From Hyphomicrobiales bacterium (GTDB lineage Bacteria > Pseudomonadota > Alphaproteobacteria > Rhizobiales > Beijerinckiaceae), in NCBI GenBank assembly GCA_027483895.1, contig JAIXTP010000025.1:1-49445 (forward strand): a stretch of 49,445 nucleotides of DNA. Reading direction: 5' to 3'. The position numbers and the translations under genes are program-made. Of this stretch, positions 33,276-42,157 are shown piece after piece. The stretch's first letter is position 1; each line of letters opens with the position of its first letter. Under the pieces are notes generated by a model that worked only from the letters and a program-made list of their open reading frames with translations, was not told where the DNA came from and searched no databases.

Positions 33276-33971
33276 TCAGACCGTGGCGGGAGTGCGGGAG
33301 TGGTCGCTCTCGATCATCCCGGACCGGAGCCGGATGGTGCGGTCGCAGCGTGCGGCGAGGCCCGGATCATGCGTGACCAGCACCAGAGTGGCGCCGCGGC
33401 GCTCCTTGAGTTCGAAAAGCAGATCGACGATCTGCCGCCCGGTGGACTCGTCGAGATTGCCCGTGGGCTCGTCGGCCACGAGGATCGCGGGATCGGCGAC
33501 CAGAGCCCGGGCCAGCGCCACGCGCTGCTGCTCGCCGCCGGACAATTCGGCGGGGTAATGGCCCAGGCGGGCTCCGAGCCCGACCGCATCGAGTTCGACG
33601 CGCGCCCGGTCGAAGGCGTCCTCGACCCCCGCGAGTTCGAGCGGAACCGCGACGTTTTCGAGCGCGGTCATGGTGGGGATGAGATGGAAGGACTGGAAGA
33701 CGATGCCGATCCTCCGGCCGCGGAACCGCGCCAGCGCGTCTTCGTCGAGGCCCGAGAGATCCTGCCCGTCGATGCGGATGCGGCCGGAATCCGCCCGTTC
33801 GAGACCCGCCATCGCCATCAGCAGCGTGGATTTGCCCGAACCCGAAGGCCCGACGAGGCCCACGGCCTCGCCATGCGCCACGCTCAGGCTGATCCCTTTC
33901 AGGATATGGACGCGCGAGGCTCCCCGTCCGAGACTGAGCTCGACGTTTTCGATCTCGATCGCCTTGACCAT
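33276..33971 (-). CDS. ABC transporter ATP-binding protein (YbbA type)
   Basis: 231 residues, an energy-coupling ATPase for the downstream permease. Motifs in order: Walker A GPSGSGKST near residue 41, Q-loop in VFQSFHLIP, signature LSGGEQQRVALARAL near 145, Walker B ILVADEPTGNLD near 165 and H-loop LVTHD near 200. This is the LolD/MacB-like class. The same frame is open far upstream through the antisense of the esterase and aldo/keto reductase genes, but the domain begins at MVKAIEIENVE, giving the ATG at 33971. Only 30 bp separate it from the divergent tesA-like start. Confidence 0.95.
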   Translation of the reverse strand: MVKAIEIENVELSLGRGASRVHILKGISLSVAHGEAVGLVGPSGSGKSTLLMAMAGLERADSGRIRIDGQDLSGLDEDALARFRGRRIGIVFQSFHLIPTMTALENVAVPLELAGVEDAFDRARVELDAVGLGARLGHYPAELSGGEQQRVALARALVADPAILVADEPTGNLDESTGRQIVDLLFELKERRGATLVLVTHDPGLAARCDRTIRLRSGMIESDHSRTPATV

Positions 33972-34001
33972 CCGGGGGGCTCTCCCGATCTCTGAACAGC
34001 A

Positions 34002-34715
34002 ATGACGCAACGAAATCCCGCCCCCACGGTTCTTCCGCGCCCTCCTCACGAATATGGGGACGCCGGCCGACGCGTAAAGGCATGCCGCCCTGCGGCATGG
34101 CTGGTCATCATCGCCGCACTGTTCGCCCTGCTGCCCGGAGAGGCCATGGCCCGCACGATCCGTCTCGTCGCGCTCGGCGACAGCCTGACCGCAGGCTACG
34201 GCCTGCAGCCGCGCGACGCCCTGCCGGCGGCCCTCGAACGGGCGCTGAAGGAGCGGGGCTGGTCGGTGACGATCGAGAATGCGGGCGTGTCGGGAGACAC
34301 GAGTTCGGGCGGCCTCGCCCGGGTCGACTGGTCGGTGCCCGACGGCACCGACGGCGTGATCCTCGGGCTCGGCGCCAATGACGCGCTGCGCGGGATCGAT
34401 CCGCAGGTGACGCGCCGCGCGCTCGACGAGATCGTCCGCAGGCTCAAGGAACGCGGCATTCAGGTGATGCTGGCGGGCATGCTGGCCCCGCGCAGCTACG
34501 GGCCCGAATATATCGGCTCCTTCGACGCGATCCATCCCGAACTCGCGCGCCGCTACGACCTCGTGCTCTATCCGTTTCTGCTCGACGGCGTCGTGGGAGA
34601 CCCCAAGCTCAACCTGCCGGACGGGATCCATCCGACCGCCGAAGGGGTGCGCCTGATCGTCGAGCGCATCCTGCCGAGCGTCGAAAACTTCCTGAAGCGC
34701 ATTCCCGCATCCTGA
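34002..34715 (+). CDS. tesA: TesA-type GDSL esterase / lysophospholipase, exported
   Basis: A periplasmic serine esterase of the SGNH-hydrolase family, acting on thioesters, aryl esters or lysophospholipids. The 237 residues include a long basic N-region and signal peptide (AWLVIIAALFALLPGEAMA, ending near residue 50), block I ALGDSLTAGYGL with the catalytic Ser, the block III-type Asn in LGLGANDALRG, and block V PDGIHPTAEG with the catalytic Asp and His. It lies 30 bp from the divergent ybbA-ybbP pair, a linkage conserved with E. coli. The listed ATG has no clear ribosome site and no better in-frame start exists before the signal core. Confidence 0.9.
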   Translation: MTQRNPAPTVLPRPPHEYGDAGRRVKACRPAAWLVIIAALFALLPGEAMARTIRLVALGDSLTAGYGLQPRDALPAALERALKERGWSVTIENAGVSGDTSSGGLARVDWSVPDGTDGVILGLGANDALRGIDPQVTRRALDEIVRRLKERGIQVMLAGMLAPRSYGPEYIGSFDAIHPELARRYDLVLYPFLLDGVVGDPKLNLPDGIHPTAEGVRLIVERILPSVENFLKRIPAS

Positions 34716-34738
34716 ACGCCGGGGTGGCATTGCGGCCG

Positions 34739-34756
34739 CGTTCATGCTTTTGAACG
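34739..34756. promoter_or_regulatory. Operator-like palindrome upstream of the aldo/keto reductase
   Basis: Perfect arms CGTTCA and TGAACG are separated by 6 nt (TGCTTT), 28 bp before the reductase start. It could be an operator or just a short hairpin after tesA; there is no T-run to make it a terminator. Confidence 0.3.
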
Positions 34757-34784
34757 AGGCGGAGTCCCCCGGGAGTAGCATGCG

Positions 34785-35834
34785 ATGGAATACGGAACCC
34801 TCGGCCGCACCGATCTCAAGGTCAGCCGGATCTGCCTCGGCACCATGACGTGGGGCGAGCAGAACACCGAAGCCGAAGGCCACGCGCAGATGGACTACGC
34901 GCTGGAGCGCGGCGTCAATTTCTTCGATACGGCCGAGCTTTATCCGATCCCGCCCAAGGCCGAGACCCAAGGGCGGACCGAGTCCTATATCGGCAACTGG
35001 TTCAAGGCCCGGGGCAATCGCGACAAGGTGATCCTCGCCTCCAAGGTCGTCGGCCGGACCGAGAACAACTGGTTCCGCGACGGCGCCATCCCCGCGCAGC
35101 TCACGCGCGCGCAGATGACCGAAGCGCTCGAAAAGAGCCTGAAGCGCCTGCAGACGGACTATATCGACCTCTATCAGATCCATTGGCCCGACCGGCCGAT
35201 GCCGTGGGGCTCCAATCCCACCCATTTCAACTGGTCGCTGATGGACGGGCCGTCCAATCCGATCGAAGAGACGCTCGAAGTGCTGGGCGACTTCGTGAAG
35301 CAGGGCAAGGTCCGGCATATCGGCCTCTCCAACGAGAGCGGCTGGGGCACCATGAAGTATCTGCATGCGTCCGAGACGAGGGGCCTGCCCCGGATCGCGA
35401 CCGTGCAGAACGCCTACAGCCTCATCAACCGCACCTATGAAGTGGCGATGGCCGAGATCTCGATGCGCGAACGCGTCGGCCTTCTGGCCTATTCGCCGCT
35501 CGGTCAGGGCTATCTCACGGGCAAATATCTCGACGGCGCCCGTCCGCCCGGCGCCCGCACCACGCTGTTCAATCGCGGCCAGCGCTACGAGAAGCCGGGT
35601 TCGGAAGAGGCGATCCGCGCCTATGTGAACCTCGCCAAGGAATTCGGCCTCGATCCCGCGCAGCTGGCGCTCGCCTATGTGAATTCGCGGGTCTTCGTGG
35701 ATTCCAACATCATCGGCGCGCGGACCATGGAACAGCTCGCCGTCTGCATCGGCTCGATCGACGTGAAGCTGACGCCCGAAATCGAGGCGCGCATCGACGC
35801 GATCCATCAGGTGCATATGAACCCGGCTCCGTGA
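34785..35834 (+). CDS. Aldo/keto reductase (Tas-like)
   Basis: 349 residues, a TIM-barrel NADPH-dependent oxidoreductase. The catalytic tetrad is visible: D near residue 48 and Y near 53 in NFFDTAELYP, K in ASKVVGR near 86 and H in YQIHWPDR near 130. The NADPH-binding C-terminal part shows NIIGARTMEQL near 310. The sequence pattern, including MPWGSNPT and the overall length, resembles E. coli Tas. Substrates are probably aldehydes or ketones and cannot be specified. GGGAGT lies before the ATG. Confidence 0.9.
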   Translation: MEYGTLGRTDLKVSRICLGTMTWGEQNTEAEGHAQMDYALERGVNFFDTAELYPIPPKAETQGRTESYIGNWFKARGNRDKVILASKVVGRTENNWFRDGAIPAQLTRAQMTEALEKSLKRLQTDYIDLYQIHWPDRPMPWGSNPTHFNWSLMDGPSNPIEETLEVLGDFVKQGKVRHIGLSNESGWGTMKYLHASETRGLPRIATVQNAYSLINRTYEVAMAEISMRERVGLLAYSPLGQGYLTGKYLDGARPPGARTTLFNRGQRYEKPGSEEAIRAYVNLAKEFGLDPAQLALAYVNSRVFVDSNIIGARTMEQLAVCIGSIDVKLTPEIEARIDAIHQVHMNPAP

Positions 35835-35927
35835 TCGGCCGGGTTGAGAATCGCGGGCGGTCCGATCCATCCTGATGCGCGACGGCTCCGGCCGTCCGCA
35901 TCATGGTTCCAGATGGAGGGGGCCGCC

Positions 35928-36461
35928 ATGCCCCGCCTGTTCACCGGCCTCGAAATTCCCGACGACGTCGCGGGGGCGCTGTCGATGATGCGGGGCGGGC
36001 TGGGCGGTGCCCGCTGGATCGATCCCGACAATTACCACGTCACGCTCCGCTTCTTCGGAGACATCGACGACCGCGTCGCGCGGGATCTGCACGAGCTTCT
36101 GTTCGACGTCCGCCCGCGGCGGCTCCGATTGAAGCTCGAAGGCTTGGGCGCCTTCGGGGGCGACCGCCCGCGGGCGATCTTCGCCAAGGTCGTGCCGACG
36201 CCCGAACTCGCCGAACTCCAAGCCGATCACGAGCGCCTCGCCCGTCGCGTCGGCCTGCCGCCCGAGACCCGGAAATTCACGCCGCATGTGACGCTCGCGC
36301 GCCTGCGTTCCGCCTCGGCACGGGACGTGGCGGATTTCCTGTCGGACTACGGCCATTTCCCGACTATGAATTTCGAGCCCGACCGCTTCGTGCTCTTTTC
36401 CTCCCGCGACTCCGTGGGGGGAGGCCCTTATGTGGTCGAAGAGGCCTATCCGTTGGCGTGA
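35928..36461 (+). CDS. thpR: RNA 2',3'-cyclic phosphodiesterase
   Basis: 177 residues of the 2H phosphoesterase family. The two catalytic HxT motifs are YHVTLRFFG near residue 39 and PHVTLARL near 124, and the protein starts [14 protein letters not shown] as the family does. It opens 2',3'-cyclic phosphates at RNA ends to 2'-phosphates; the in vivo role is unclear. GGAGGGGG seven bases before the ATG at 35928 fixes the start despite a longer open frame. The pterin dehydratase gene follows after 37 nt on the same strand. Confidence 0.93.
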   Translation: MPRLFTGLEIPDDVAGALSMMRGGLGGARWIDPDNYHVTLRFFGDIDDRVARDLHELLFDVRPRRLRLKLEGLGAFGGDRPRAIFAKVVPTPELAELQADHERLARRVGLPPETRKFTPHVTLARLRSASARDVADFLSDYGHFPTMNFEPDRFVLFSSRDSVGGGPYVVEEAYPLA

Positions 36462-36498
36462 GGCGCCGCCGCCCCATATGCGCGGCAGGAGGTGCACC

Positions 36499-36789
36499 AT
36501 GAAGACGCTGCTCACGGATGCCGAACGCGCCCGTTTCTTCTCCGACCGTCCCGGCTGGTCGCCCGTCGAAGGACGCGACGCGATCCGGAAGCGGTTCGTC
36601 TTCAAGGACTTCAACGAGGCCTTCGGCTTCATGGCGCGCGTCGCGCTCGTGGCGGAGAAGATGGACCACCACCCCGAATGGTCGAACGTCTACCGCACGG
36701 TGGACGTGCTGCTCTCGACCCATGACGCGGGCGGGCTGACGGCGCTCGATGCGGAACTCGCCGCGGCGATGGACCGAACGGCCGGCTGA
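36499..36789 (+). CDS. phhB: 4a-hydroxytetrahydrobiopterin dehydratase
   Basis: 96 residues, pterin-4a-carbinolamine dehydratase (PCD/DCoH). It recycles the pterin cofactor of aromatic amino acid hydroxylases, or supports molybdopterin metabolism where no hydroxylase exists. The active-site signature [13 protein letters not shown] (residues ~54-66) has both His residues. CAGGAGG directly before the ATG at 36499 excludes the longer frame. No phenylalanine hydroxylase gene is in the window. Confidence 0.93.
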   Translation: MKTLLTDAERARFFSDRPGWSPVEGRDAIRKRFVFKDFNEAFGFMARVALVAEKMDHHPEWSNVYRTVDVLLSTHDAGGLTALDAELAAAMDRTAG

Positions 36790-36831
36790 CAGCGGGGCCT
36801 CCGCTCGGCATGGTGGGGGCGGAGATTCGCC

Positions 36832-37476
36832 ATGCCGCCCTTCATTCCCGATTTCATGACCGTCGCGACCTTCGCGCTCGCCTCCTTCGTGCTCGCGATC
36901 ACGCCCGGGCCCGACATGGGGCTCTTCCTCGCCCGCACGGTGGCGGGGGGACGGAAGCTCGGCTTCGCGGCGATGCTCGGGGCCTCGACCGGCCTGATCG
37001 GCCACGCGCTGCTCGCGGGCCTCGGCCTTTCCGCGCTGCTCGCGGCCTCGGCGACGGCCTTCATGGTGTTGAAGGTGATCGGCGCGCTCTATCTCGTCTG
37101 GCTGGCGTGGCAGGCGATCCGCTACGGCTCCGGCTTCTCGGTCGATCCGTCCGGCGTGCCGCGCCAGAGCTTCTTCGCCACCTGGCTGACGGGGCTAGGG
37201 GTGAACCTGACGAACCCGAAGGTCATCATGTTCTTCGTGACCTTCCTGCCTCAGTTCGTCGACGCGGCCGACCCGCATGCCTCCGGCAAGCTGGTCTTTC
37301 TCGGCTTCATGTTCATCGTGATCGGCATCCCGACCGGCGCCTTCATCATCCTGATCGCCGAGCGCTTCACGGAATTCATGCGCTCGTCGAAGCGCGCGAT
37401 GCGCATCTTCGACTGGTCCTTCGCGGGGATCATGGGCGCGTTCGCGGTGAAGCTTCTGTTCGCGCAGGCGCGCTGA
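36832..37476 (+). CDS. LysE/RhtB family amino acid exporter
   Basis: An inner-membrane protein of 214 residues with six predicted helices and the N-terminal ITPGPDMGLFLART motif typical of LysE/RhtB carriers. They export amino acids such as lysine, threonine or homoserine lactones; the substrate here is unknown. GGGGGCGGAG precedes the ATG. Its stop codon directly abuts the stop of the convergent rlmN gene. Confidence 0.9.
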   Translation: MPPFIPDFMTVATFALASFVLAITPGPDMGLFLARTVAGGRKLGFAAMLGASTGLIGHALLAGLGLSALLAASATAFMVLKVIGALYLVWLAWQAIRYGSGFSVDPSGVPRQSFFATWLTGLGVNLTNPKVIMFFVTFLPQFVDAADPHASGKLVFLGFMFIVIGIPTGAFIILIAERFTEFMRSSKRAMRIFDWSFAGIMGAFAVKLLFAQAR

Positions 37477-38757
37477 TCAGTCGTCCGACACCGCGCCGTA
37501 GACGCCTTCCGCCCCGATGCCGCTTTCGGCCATCAGGCGGGCGCGGGCGCGCAGCTTCTCGGTCTCGCTCTTGAGCTGTCCGCAGGCGGCGAGGATGTCC
37601 CGGCCGCGCGGCGTGCGCACCGGCGAGGCATAGCCCGCGCGGAACACGATCTCCGAGAAGCGCTCGATCCGCTCCCAATCCGAGCACGCGTATTTCGTGC
37701 CGGGCCACGGGTTGAAGGGGATCAGATTGATCTTGGCGGGGATGCCCTTGAGCAGGCGGACGAGTTCGCGGGCGTCCGCGTCGGAGTCGTTCACGCCGTC
37801 CAGCATCACATATTCGAAGGTGATGCGGCGTGCGTTGGAAAGGCCCGGATAGGCGCGGCAAGCGTCGAGCAACTCGCGGATCGGGTATTTCTTGTTGAGC
37901 GGAACGAGCTCGTTGCGCAGATCGTCGCGCACCGCATGCAGGGAGATGGCGAGCATCGAGCCGATCTCGTCGCCGGCGCGGGCGATCTCGGGAACGACGC
38001 CCGAGGTCGACAGCGTGATGCGCCGCTTGGAGATCGAGAGGCCCTCGCCGTCGGAGGCGACTTCCATCGCGTCGCGGACGTTCTCGAAATTGTAGAGCGG
38101 CTCGCCCATGCCCATCAGCACGATGTTCGAGACGGCGCGCTCGGCATCCGGGATCAGGCCGTCGGTCGGGCGTTCCGCGCCGGGCCAATCGCCGAGGCGG
38201 TCGCGCGCGACCATCAGCTGGGCGACGATCTCCTGCGCGGTGAGGTTGCGCACGAGCCGCTGCGTGCCGGTATGGCAGAAGCTGCAGTTCAGCGTGCAGC
38301 CGACCTGCGAGGAGATGCAGAGCGTGCCGCGGTCGCTTTCGGGGATGTAGACGGTCTCGATCTCCGCGCCCTTGTCGAGGGGTCCCGTCGAAGGCATGCG
38401 CATCAGCCATTTGCGCGTGCCGTCCTTGGAGACCTGTTCGGAGACGACCTCCGGGCGGTCGAGCGTGTAGAGCGCTTCGAGCTTCGCCCGCAGATGCTTC
38501 GACACGTTGAGCATCTCGGAAAAGTCGTGGGCGCCGTAGTGATAGAGCCAATGATGGAGCTGGGACACGCGCATGCGCAGTTCCCGCTCGGGTACCTCGG
38601 CGGCCCGCAGCGCTTCGGCGAGACCGGCCCGCGTCAGGCCCGCGAGCGAGCGGCGACCCGCCGTCTGCACGGGGGCCGTGATCAGCGGGGCCTTCTCGAT
38701 TCCGTCGAGGGCGGCGGGCGCGGAAGTCGCGGCCGCGGAATGTTCGGGGGCGTGCAT
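37477..38757 (-). CDS. rlmN: Dual-specificity 23S rRNA/tRNA adenine-C2 methyltransferase
   Basis: Radical-SAM enzyme of 426 residues that methylates A2503 of 23S rRNA and A37 of some tRNAs. The [4Fe-4S] motif C-TLN-C-SF-C lies near residues 140-147 in a [15 protein letters not shown] block, with [11 protein letters not shown] near 205, [11 protein letters not shown] near 243 and the C-terminal resolving Cys segment AACGQL near 398. The first ~45 residues are Ala/Pro-rich and non-conserved. The ATG at 38757 has GAGAGA upstream; 15 further codons are open but lack support. Confidence 0.95.
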   Translation of the reverse strand: MHAPEHSAAATSAPAALDGIEKAPLITAPVQTAGRRSLAGLTRAGLAEALRAAEVPERELRMRVSQLHHWLYHYGAHDFSEMLNVSKHLRAKLEALYTLDRPEVVSEQVSKDGTRKWLMRMPSTGPLDKGAEIETVYIPESDRGTLCISSQVGCTLNCSFCHTGTQRLVRNLTAQEIVAQLMVARDRLGDWPGAERPTDGLIPDAERAVSNIVLMGMGEPLYNFENVRDAMEVASDGEGLSISKRRITLSTSGVVPEIARAGDEIGSMLAISLHAVRDDLRNELVPLNKKYPIRELLDACRAYPGLSNARRITFEYVMLDGVNDSDADARELVRLLKGIPAKINLIPFNPWPGTKYACSDWERIERFSEIVFRAGYASPVRTPRGRDILAACGQLKSETEKLRARARLMAESGIGAEGVYGAVSDD

Positions 38758-38831
38758 GGCGTCTCTCTCGCCGGCGCTTCGCGCGGCGCGGCTCCATAGC
38801 ACAAGGATCCGGGCACGACTATGGCGGGGCG

Positions 38832-38864
38832 CCGAAACGAAAACGGCCGAGAAGACCCGGCCGT
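38832..38864 (-). terminator. Minus-strand terminator after the IalB-family gene
   Basis: The stem ACGGCCG/CGGCCGT (38843-38849 with 38858-38864) has an 8-nt loop. On the minus strand it is followed by TTTTCGTTTCGG. It separates the IalB-family gene from rlmN, both on the minus strand. Confidence 0.65.
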
Positions 38865-38887
38865 CCTTCAGCCTCGGAGCGCTCGGC

Positions 38888-39463
38888 TCAGGGGCAATCC
38901 TTCTTGAGGCGCTCCAGCGCCTGCGCGAGGCCCGCGAGATTGTAGCGGTCGGTCGTGGCGTTGCCGCGGGCGGAACTGGCCTTCACGGTCAGCGACTGGC
39001 CCTTCTTCATGGCCTCGACCACGGCGGGGTCTTCGGCGGCGTTCTTCAGCCAGGCGGAAGCGCCCTTGGTGACGAGCGCGTATTTGGTGGAGCCGATGGT
39101 CAGCTCGCCCGGCGAATTGTCCTTCGTCGGGTAGCCGAGAATGATGCTGATCTCGTTGCGGACGTTCTCGCTCGGCCGGGTGGACACGAACAGGAACCCG
39201 TCGTCGCGCTTCAGCTCCTTGGGCAAGCGCTCCTTCGGCTTCGACAGCGCGTAGCAGACGCGGCCCTTCGGGGTCTCGGACGCATAGGCGCCCCAGTCTC
39301 CGAAAGAAGCGACCAGCACGGGACCGGCGGGTGCCGCAGGCGCCGCCGCGGGGGCGGCCGGCTTCGCGGCGGGCTTGTTCTGGGCGAGAGCGCCGGAGGT
39401 CGCGAAAGCGACCGCCATCAGCGCCGCAAGCCCGGCGGGGCGAAACAGGGACGGGCGAATCAT
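38888..39463 (-). CDS. Invasion-associated locus B (IalB) family exported protein
   Basis: 191 residues. The signal peptide ends near SGALAQ (residue 28), followed by a Pro/Ala/Lys-rich linker to ~48. The IalB domain begins at [10 protein letters not shown], with [11 protein letters not shown] and a C-terminal KKDCP whose Cys may pair with the first. Bartonella IalB is linked to erythrocyte invasion, but the family is common in free-living Rhizobiales and is probably a general periplasmic or outer-membrane-associated protein. Divergent from the ECF sigma gene; a 19-bp palindrome lies in the shared spacer. Confidence 0.88.
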   Translation of the reverse strand: MIRPSLFRPAGLAALMAVAFATSGALAQNKPAAKPAAPAAAPAAPAGPVLVASFGDWGAYASETPKGRVCYALSKPKERLPKELKRDDGFLFVSTRPSENVRNEISIILGYPTKDNSPGELTIGSTKYALVTKGASAWLKNAAEDPAVVEAMKKGQSLTVKASSARGNATTDRYNLAGLAQALERLKKDCP

Positions 39464-39569
39464 GCTCGGTACCTTACTCCGGAACGGGCCGCGCAACGAT
39501 TCCCTCTTGCGGCCGGAATGGTTAAGGAACCGGAAACACGGGCGGGAAGAGGGCGAAGCCTTCCCGTTT

Positions 39570-39588
39570 ACGGCTCTTGAAGAACCGT
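39570..39588. promoter_or_regulatory. Operator-like palindrome between ialB-type and ECF sigma genes
   Basis: ACGGCTCTT-G-AAGAACCGT matches in 8 of 9 arm positions around a single central base. It lies 107 bp upstream of the IalB-family start and 95 bp before the preferred sigma start. It may bind a dimeric regulator or form a leader hairpin; the factor is unknown. Confidence 0.4.
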
Positions 39589-39682
39589 GCCACAATGCCG
39601 AGCTTATGAAAGAAGGGGCCGCGGCTTGCGGCTCGCCTTCGGCGCGGCCGTCGTCTCCGCGATCCGTCAGGAGAATGCAGGG

Positions 39683-40249
39683 TTGGAATCGAACACGGAG
39701 TTCGCGACGCTCGTCGCGGCCGTTGCCGAACGTCGCGACCGCGACGCGTTCGCGCATCTGTTCGACCATTTCGCCCCGCGCCTCCAATCCTATCTCGTCC
39801 GTCTCGGCTCCGACTCCGGCATGGCCGAGGAGATCACGCAGGACGTGATGGTGACGCTCTGGCGCAAGGCCGAGCTGTTCGATCCCGCGAAGTCCTCCTT
39901 GGCCACCTGGCTCTACCGCATCGCGCGGAACCGCCGGATCGACTCGCTGCGCAGGGACCGGCACGAATACACCGACGACATGGCGGTCTTCGACGTGGAC
40001 GCCGAGAGCCTCGACGTCGACGGGGTGATCGACATGCAGCATCGCGAAGACCGCGTGCGCGTCGCGATGGAGACATTGCCCGTCGAGCAACTGCATCTGG
40101 TGCGACTCGCCTTTTTCGAAGGTCTCTCGCACAGCGAGATCGCGGACCGGACCAAATTGCCGCTCGGCACGGTCAAGTCGCGGATCCGCCTCGCCTTCAC
40201 GCGCCTGCGGCGGACGCTCGAGGCGGACGGCGTGGTCGAAGCGGGATAG
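39683..40249 (+). CDS. ECF-family RNA polymerase sigma factor
   Basis: 188 residues with the two ECF regions: sigma-2 (~20-85; FDHFAPRLQSYL, AEEITQDVMVTLW, ATWLYRIARNRRID) and sigma-4 (~120-175; LPVEQLHLVRLAFFEGLSHSEIA, PLGTVKSRIRLAFTRLR). It directs polymerase to a stress or envelope regulon. The frame is open to a GTG at 39587, but AGGAG at 39669-39673 points to TTG at 39683, which also gives the usual length. No anti-sigma gene is adjacent; the next gene, 4 nt downstream, is an oxidoreductase. Confidence 0.88.
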   Translation: MESNTEFATLVAAVAERRDRDAFAHLFDHFAPRLQSYLVRLGSDSGMAEEITQDVMVTLWRKAELFDPAKSSLATWLYRIARNRRIDSLRRDRHEYTDDMAVFDVDAESLDVDGVIDMQHREDRVRVAMETLPVEQLHLVRLAFFEGLSHSEIADRTKLPLGTVKSRIRLAFTRLRRTLEADGVVEAG

Positions 40250-40253
40250 CCCC

Positions 40254-41225
40254 ATGAAAGCCTTGCTCTGCGAAGCCTTCGGACCACCGGAAACGCTCGT
40301 CGTCCGTGACCTGCCCGATCCGGAGCCCGGCCCCGGCGAGGTCGTGGTGAGGGTGGGCGCGGCGCCCCTGAACTTCTTCGACACGCTGATCATCGAGAAC
40401 CGCTACCAGTACAAGCCGCAGCCTCCCTTCTCCCCCGGCGGAGAGATCGCGGGGACGGTGGCCGCGGTCGGTGCGGGCGTGACCGATTTCGCGCCGGGCG
40501 ATCGCGTGGCGGCCTATGTGACCTGGGGCGGATGCCGCACCCATATGGTCGTCCCGGCCGACAAGCTCATCCGCGTGCCCGACGGTTTGTCGGACGAGAC
40601 GGCGGCGAGCCTGCTGATCACCTACGGCACCTCTCTGCACGCGCTGAAGAACCGCGCCGCGATGCAGCCCGGCGAAACGCTCGCGATTCTCGGCGCTTCC
40701 GGCGGCGTGGGATTGGCGGCGGTCGAACTCGGGGTCTTGATGGGCGCCCGCGTGATCGCCTGCGCCTCTTCGCCGGAGAAGCTCGAACTGGCGCGTCGGC
40801 ACGGCGCTACCGATCTCGTCGACTATGCGGCGGAAGACCTGAAAGCCGCTCTCAAGCGCCTCGCGCCCGAAGGCGTCGACGTCGTGTACGACCCCGTGGG
40901 CGGCGACTTGGCCGAGCCCGCGCTCAGGGCGCTCGGCTGGAAGGGGCGCTTTCTCGTGGTCGGCTTCGCGGGCGGGGGCATTCCGCGCATGCCGCTCAAT
41001 CTGCTGCTGCTCAAGGGCTGCGACATGCTCGGCGTCTTTTGGGGCGTCTTCACCGAGAAGGAACCCGCGGCGAACCGCGAGAACGTCGAGCAGCTCTTCG
41101 CATGGGCGCTCGCGGGCAAGCTCCGCGTCCATATCGGCGCCACCACGGACCTCGCCGGCGCCCCGGCCGCCATCCGCGCCATCGCCGACCGCAAGGCCGA
41201 GGGAAAGATCGTCGTCCGTCCCTGA
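40254..41225 (+). CDS. NADPH:quinone oxidoreductase (zeta-crystallin-like MDR)
   Basis: 323 residues of the zinc-free medium-chain dehydrogenase/reductase family. An N-terminal GroES-like half (LNFFDTLIIENRYQ, PGGEIAGTVAAVG) is followed by a Rossmann half with LGASGGVGLAAVEL near residue 145. No structural zinc cysteines are present. It likely reduces quinones or alpha,beta-unsaturated carbonyls with NADPH. It begins 4 nt after the sigma factor stop and is thus co-translated with it, suggesting that redox or electrophile stress is part of that regulon. Confidence 0.9.
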   Translation: MKALLCEAFGPPETLVVRDLPDPEPGPGEVVVRVGAAPLNFFDTLIIENRYQYKPQPPFSPGGEIAGTVAAVGAGVTDFAPGDRVAAYVTWGGCRTHMVVPADKLIRVPDGLSDETAASLLITYGTSLHALKNRAAMQPGETLAILGASGGVGLAAVELGVLMGARVIACASSPEKLELARRHGATDLVDYAAEDLKAALKRLAPEGVDVVYDPVGGDLAEPALRALGWKGRFLVVGFAGGGIPRMPLNLLLLKGCDMLGVFWGVFTEKEPAANRENVEQLFAWALAGKLRVHIGATTDLAGAPAAIRAIADRKAEGKIVVRP

Positions 41226-41344
41226 AGCGCTGTCCGCTGCGCAGAGCGGTCCGTGCATTCCTGCACCGAAAGTCCCCTTTTTCGAGCGGTGCCGGTCGAG
41301 CTAAATCGCCTTACGGACGAAAACGGGGCGAAGGGGGACACGCC

Positions 41345-42127
41345 ATGAAGATCGAAGGTCATGCCGCAATCGTGACGGGCGCCGCATCGGGACTCGGCGA
41401 AGCGACAGCGCGCATGCTCGCGGCGCGCGGCGCCAAGGTCGCGGTCTTCGACATGAACGCCGAGCGCGGCGGACGGGTCGCCGAGGAGATCGGCGGCGTG
41501 TTCTGCCGGGCCGACGTCGCGGACGAGGCTTCCGTGGATGCGGCGCTCGCCGCGGCGCGCAAGGCTCACGGGGCGGAACGCATCCTCGTCAATTGCGCGG
41601 GCATCGCGCCCGGTCGCCGCACGGTGTCGAAGAACCGCGAGACGGGCGAATTCGTGCCGCACGACCTCATGACCTTCGCCAAGGTGGTCGCGGTCAATCT
41701 CACCGGCACCTTCCACATGGTCGCGAAATCGGCGGCAGCCATGGCGGGTCTGGAGCCCGTGACCGCCGACGGCGGCCGCGGCGTCATCGTCTGCACGGCG
41801 TCGATCGCGGGCGAGGACGGACAGATCGGGCAGGCGGCCTATGCCGCGTCGAAGGGCGGCGTACTCGGCCTGACGCTGCCGGTCGCACGCGATCTCTCGG
41901 GCTACGGCATCCGCCTGATGACGATCATGCCGGGGCTCTTCCACACGCCGATGTTCGAGAGCGTGCCGGAGGACGTGCGCAAGGCGCTCGAAGCGAACGT
42001 GCCGTTCCCCTCGCGGCTCGGCGACCCGGCGGAATACGCCAAGCTGGTCGCCGCGATCGTCGACAACGACATGCTCAACGGCACCGCGATCCGTCTCGAC
42101 GGCGCGATCCGCATGCAGCCCAAATAA
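41345..42127 (+). CDS. Short-chain dehydrogenase/reductase, HSD10-like
   Basis: 260 residues, classical SDR. The cofactor motif is TGAASGLGEAT (residues 10-20), NCAGIAPG is near 88, the catalytic Ser is in CTASIAGEDG and the catalytic pair in YAASKGG near 165. The extended loop RRTVSKNRETGEF and overall pattern resemble type-2 3-hydroxyacyl-CoA dehydrogenases (17-beta-HSD10), which would fit fatty acid or branched-chain breakdown next to propionyl-CoA synthetase and an acyl-CoA synthetase. GGGGGAC lies before the ATG. The substrate is inferred. Confidence 0.88.
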   Translation: MKIEGHAAIVTGAASGLGEATARMLAARGAKVAVFDMNAERGGRVAEEIGGVFCRADVADEASVDAALAAARKAHGAERILVNCAGIAPGRRTVSKNRETGEFVPHDLMTFAKVVAVNLTGTFHMVAKSAAAMAGLEPVTADGGRGVIVCTASIAGEDGQIGQAAYAASKGGVLGLTLPVARDLSGYGIRLMTIMPGLFHTPMFESVPEDVRKALEANVPFPSRLGDPAEYAKLVAAIVDNDMLNGTAIRLDGAIRMQPK

Positions 42128-42157
42128 GGACGATCGTGCGGGAGACGCGGGCCGTTC

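Noticed and set aside
33972..35870. Long upstream extension of the YbbA ATPase frame
   Set aside because: The frame is open through the antisense of tesA and the aldo/keto reductase gene, but the ABC domain starts at 33971 and the upstream translation has no recognisable features.
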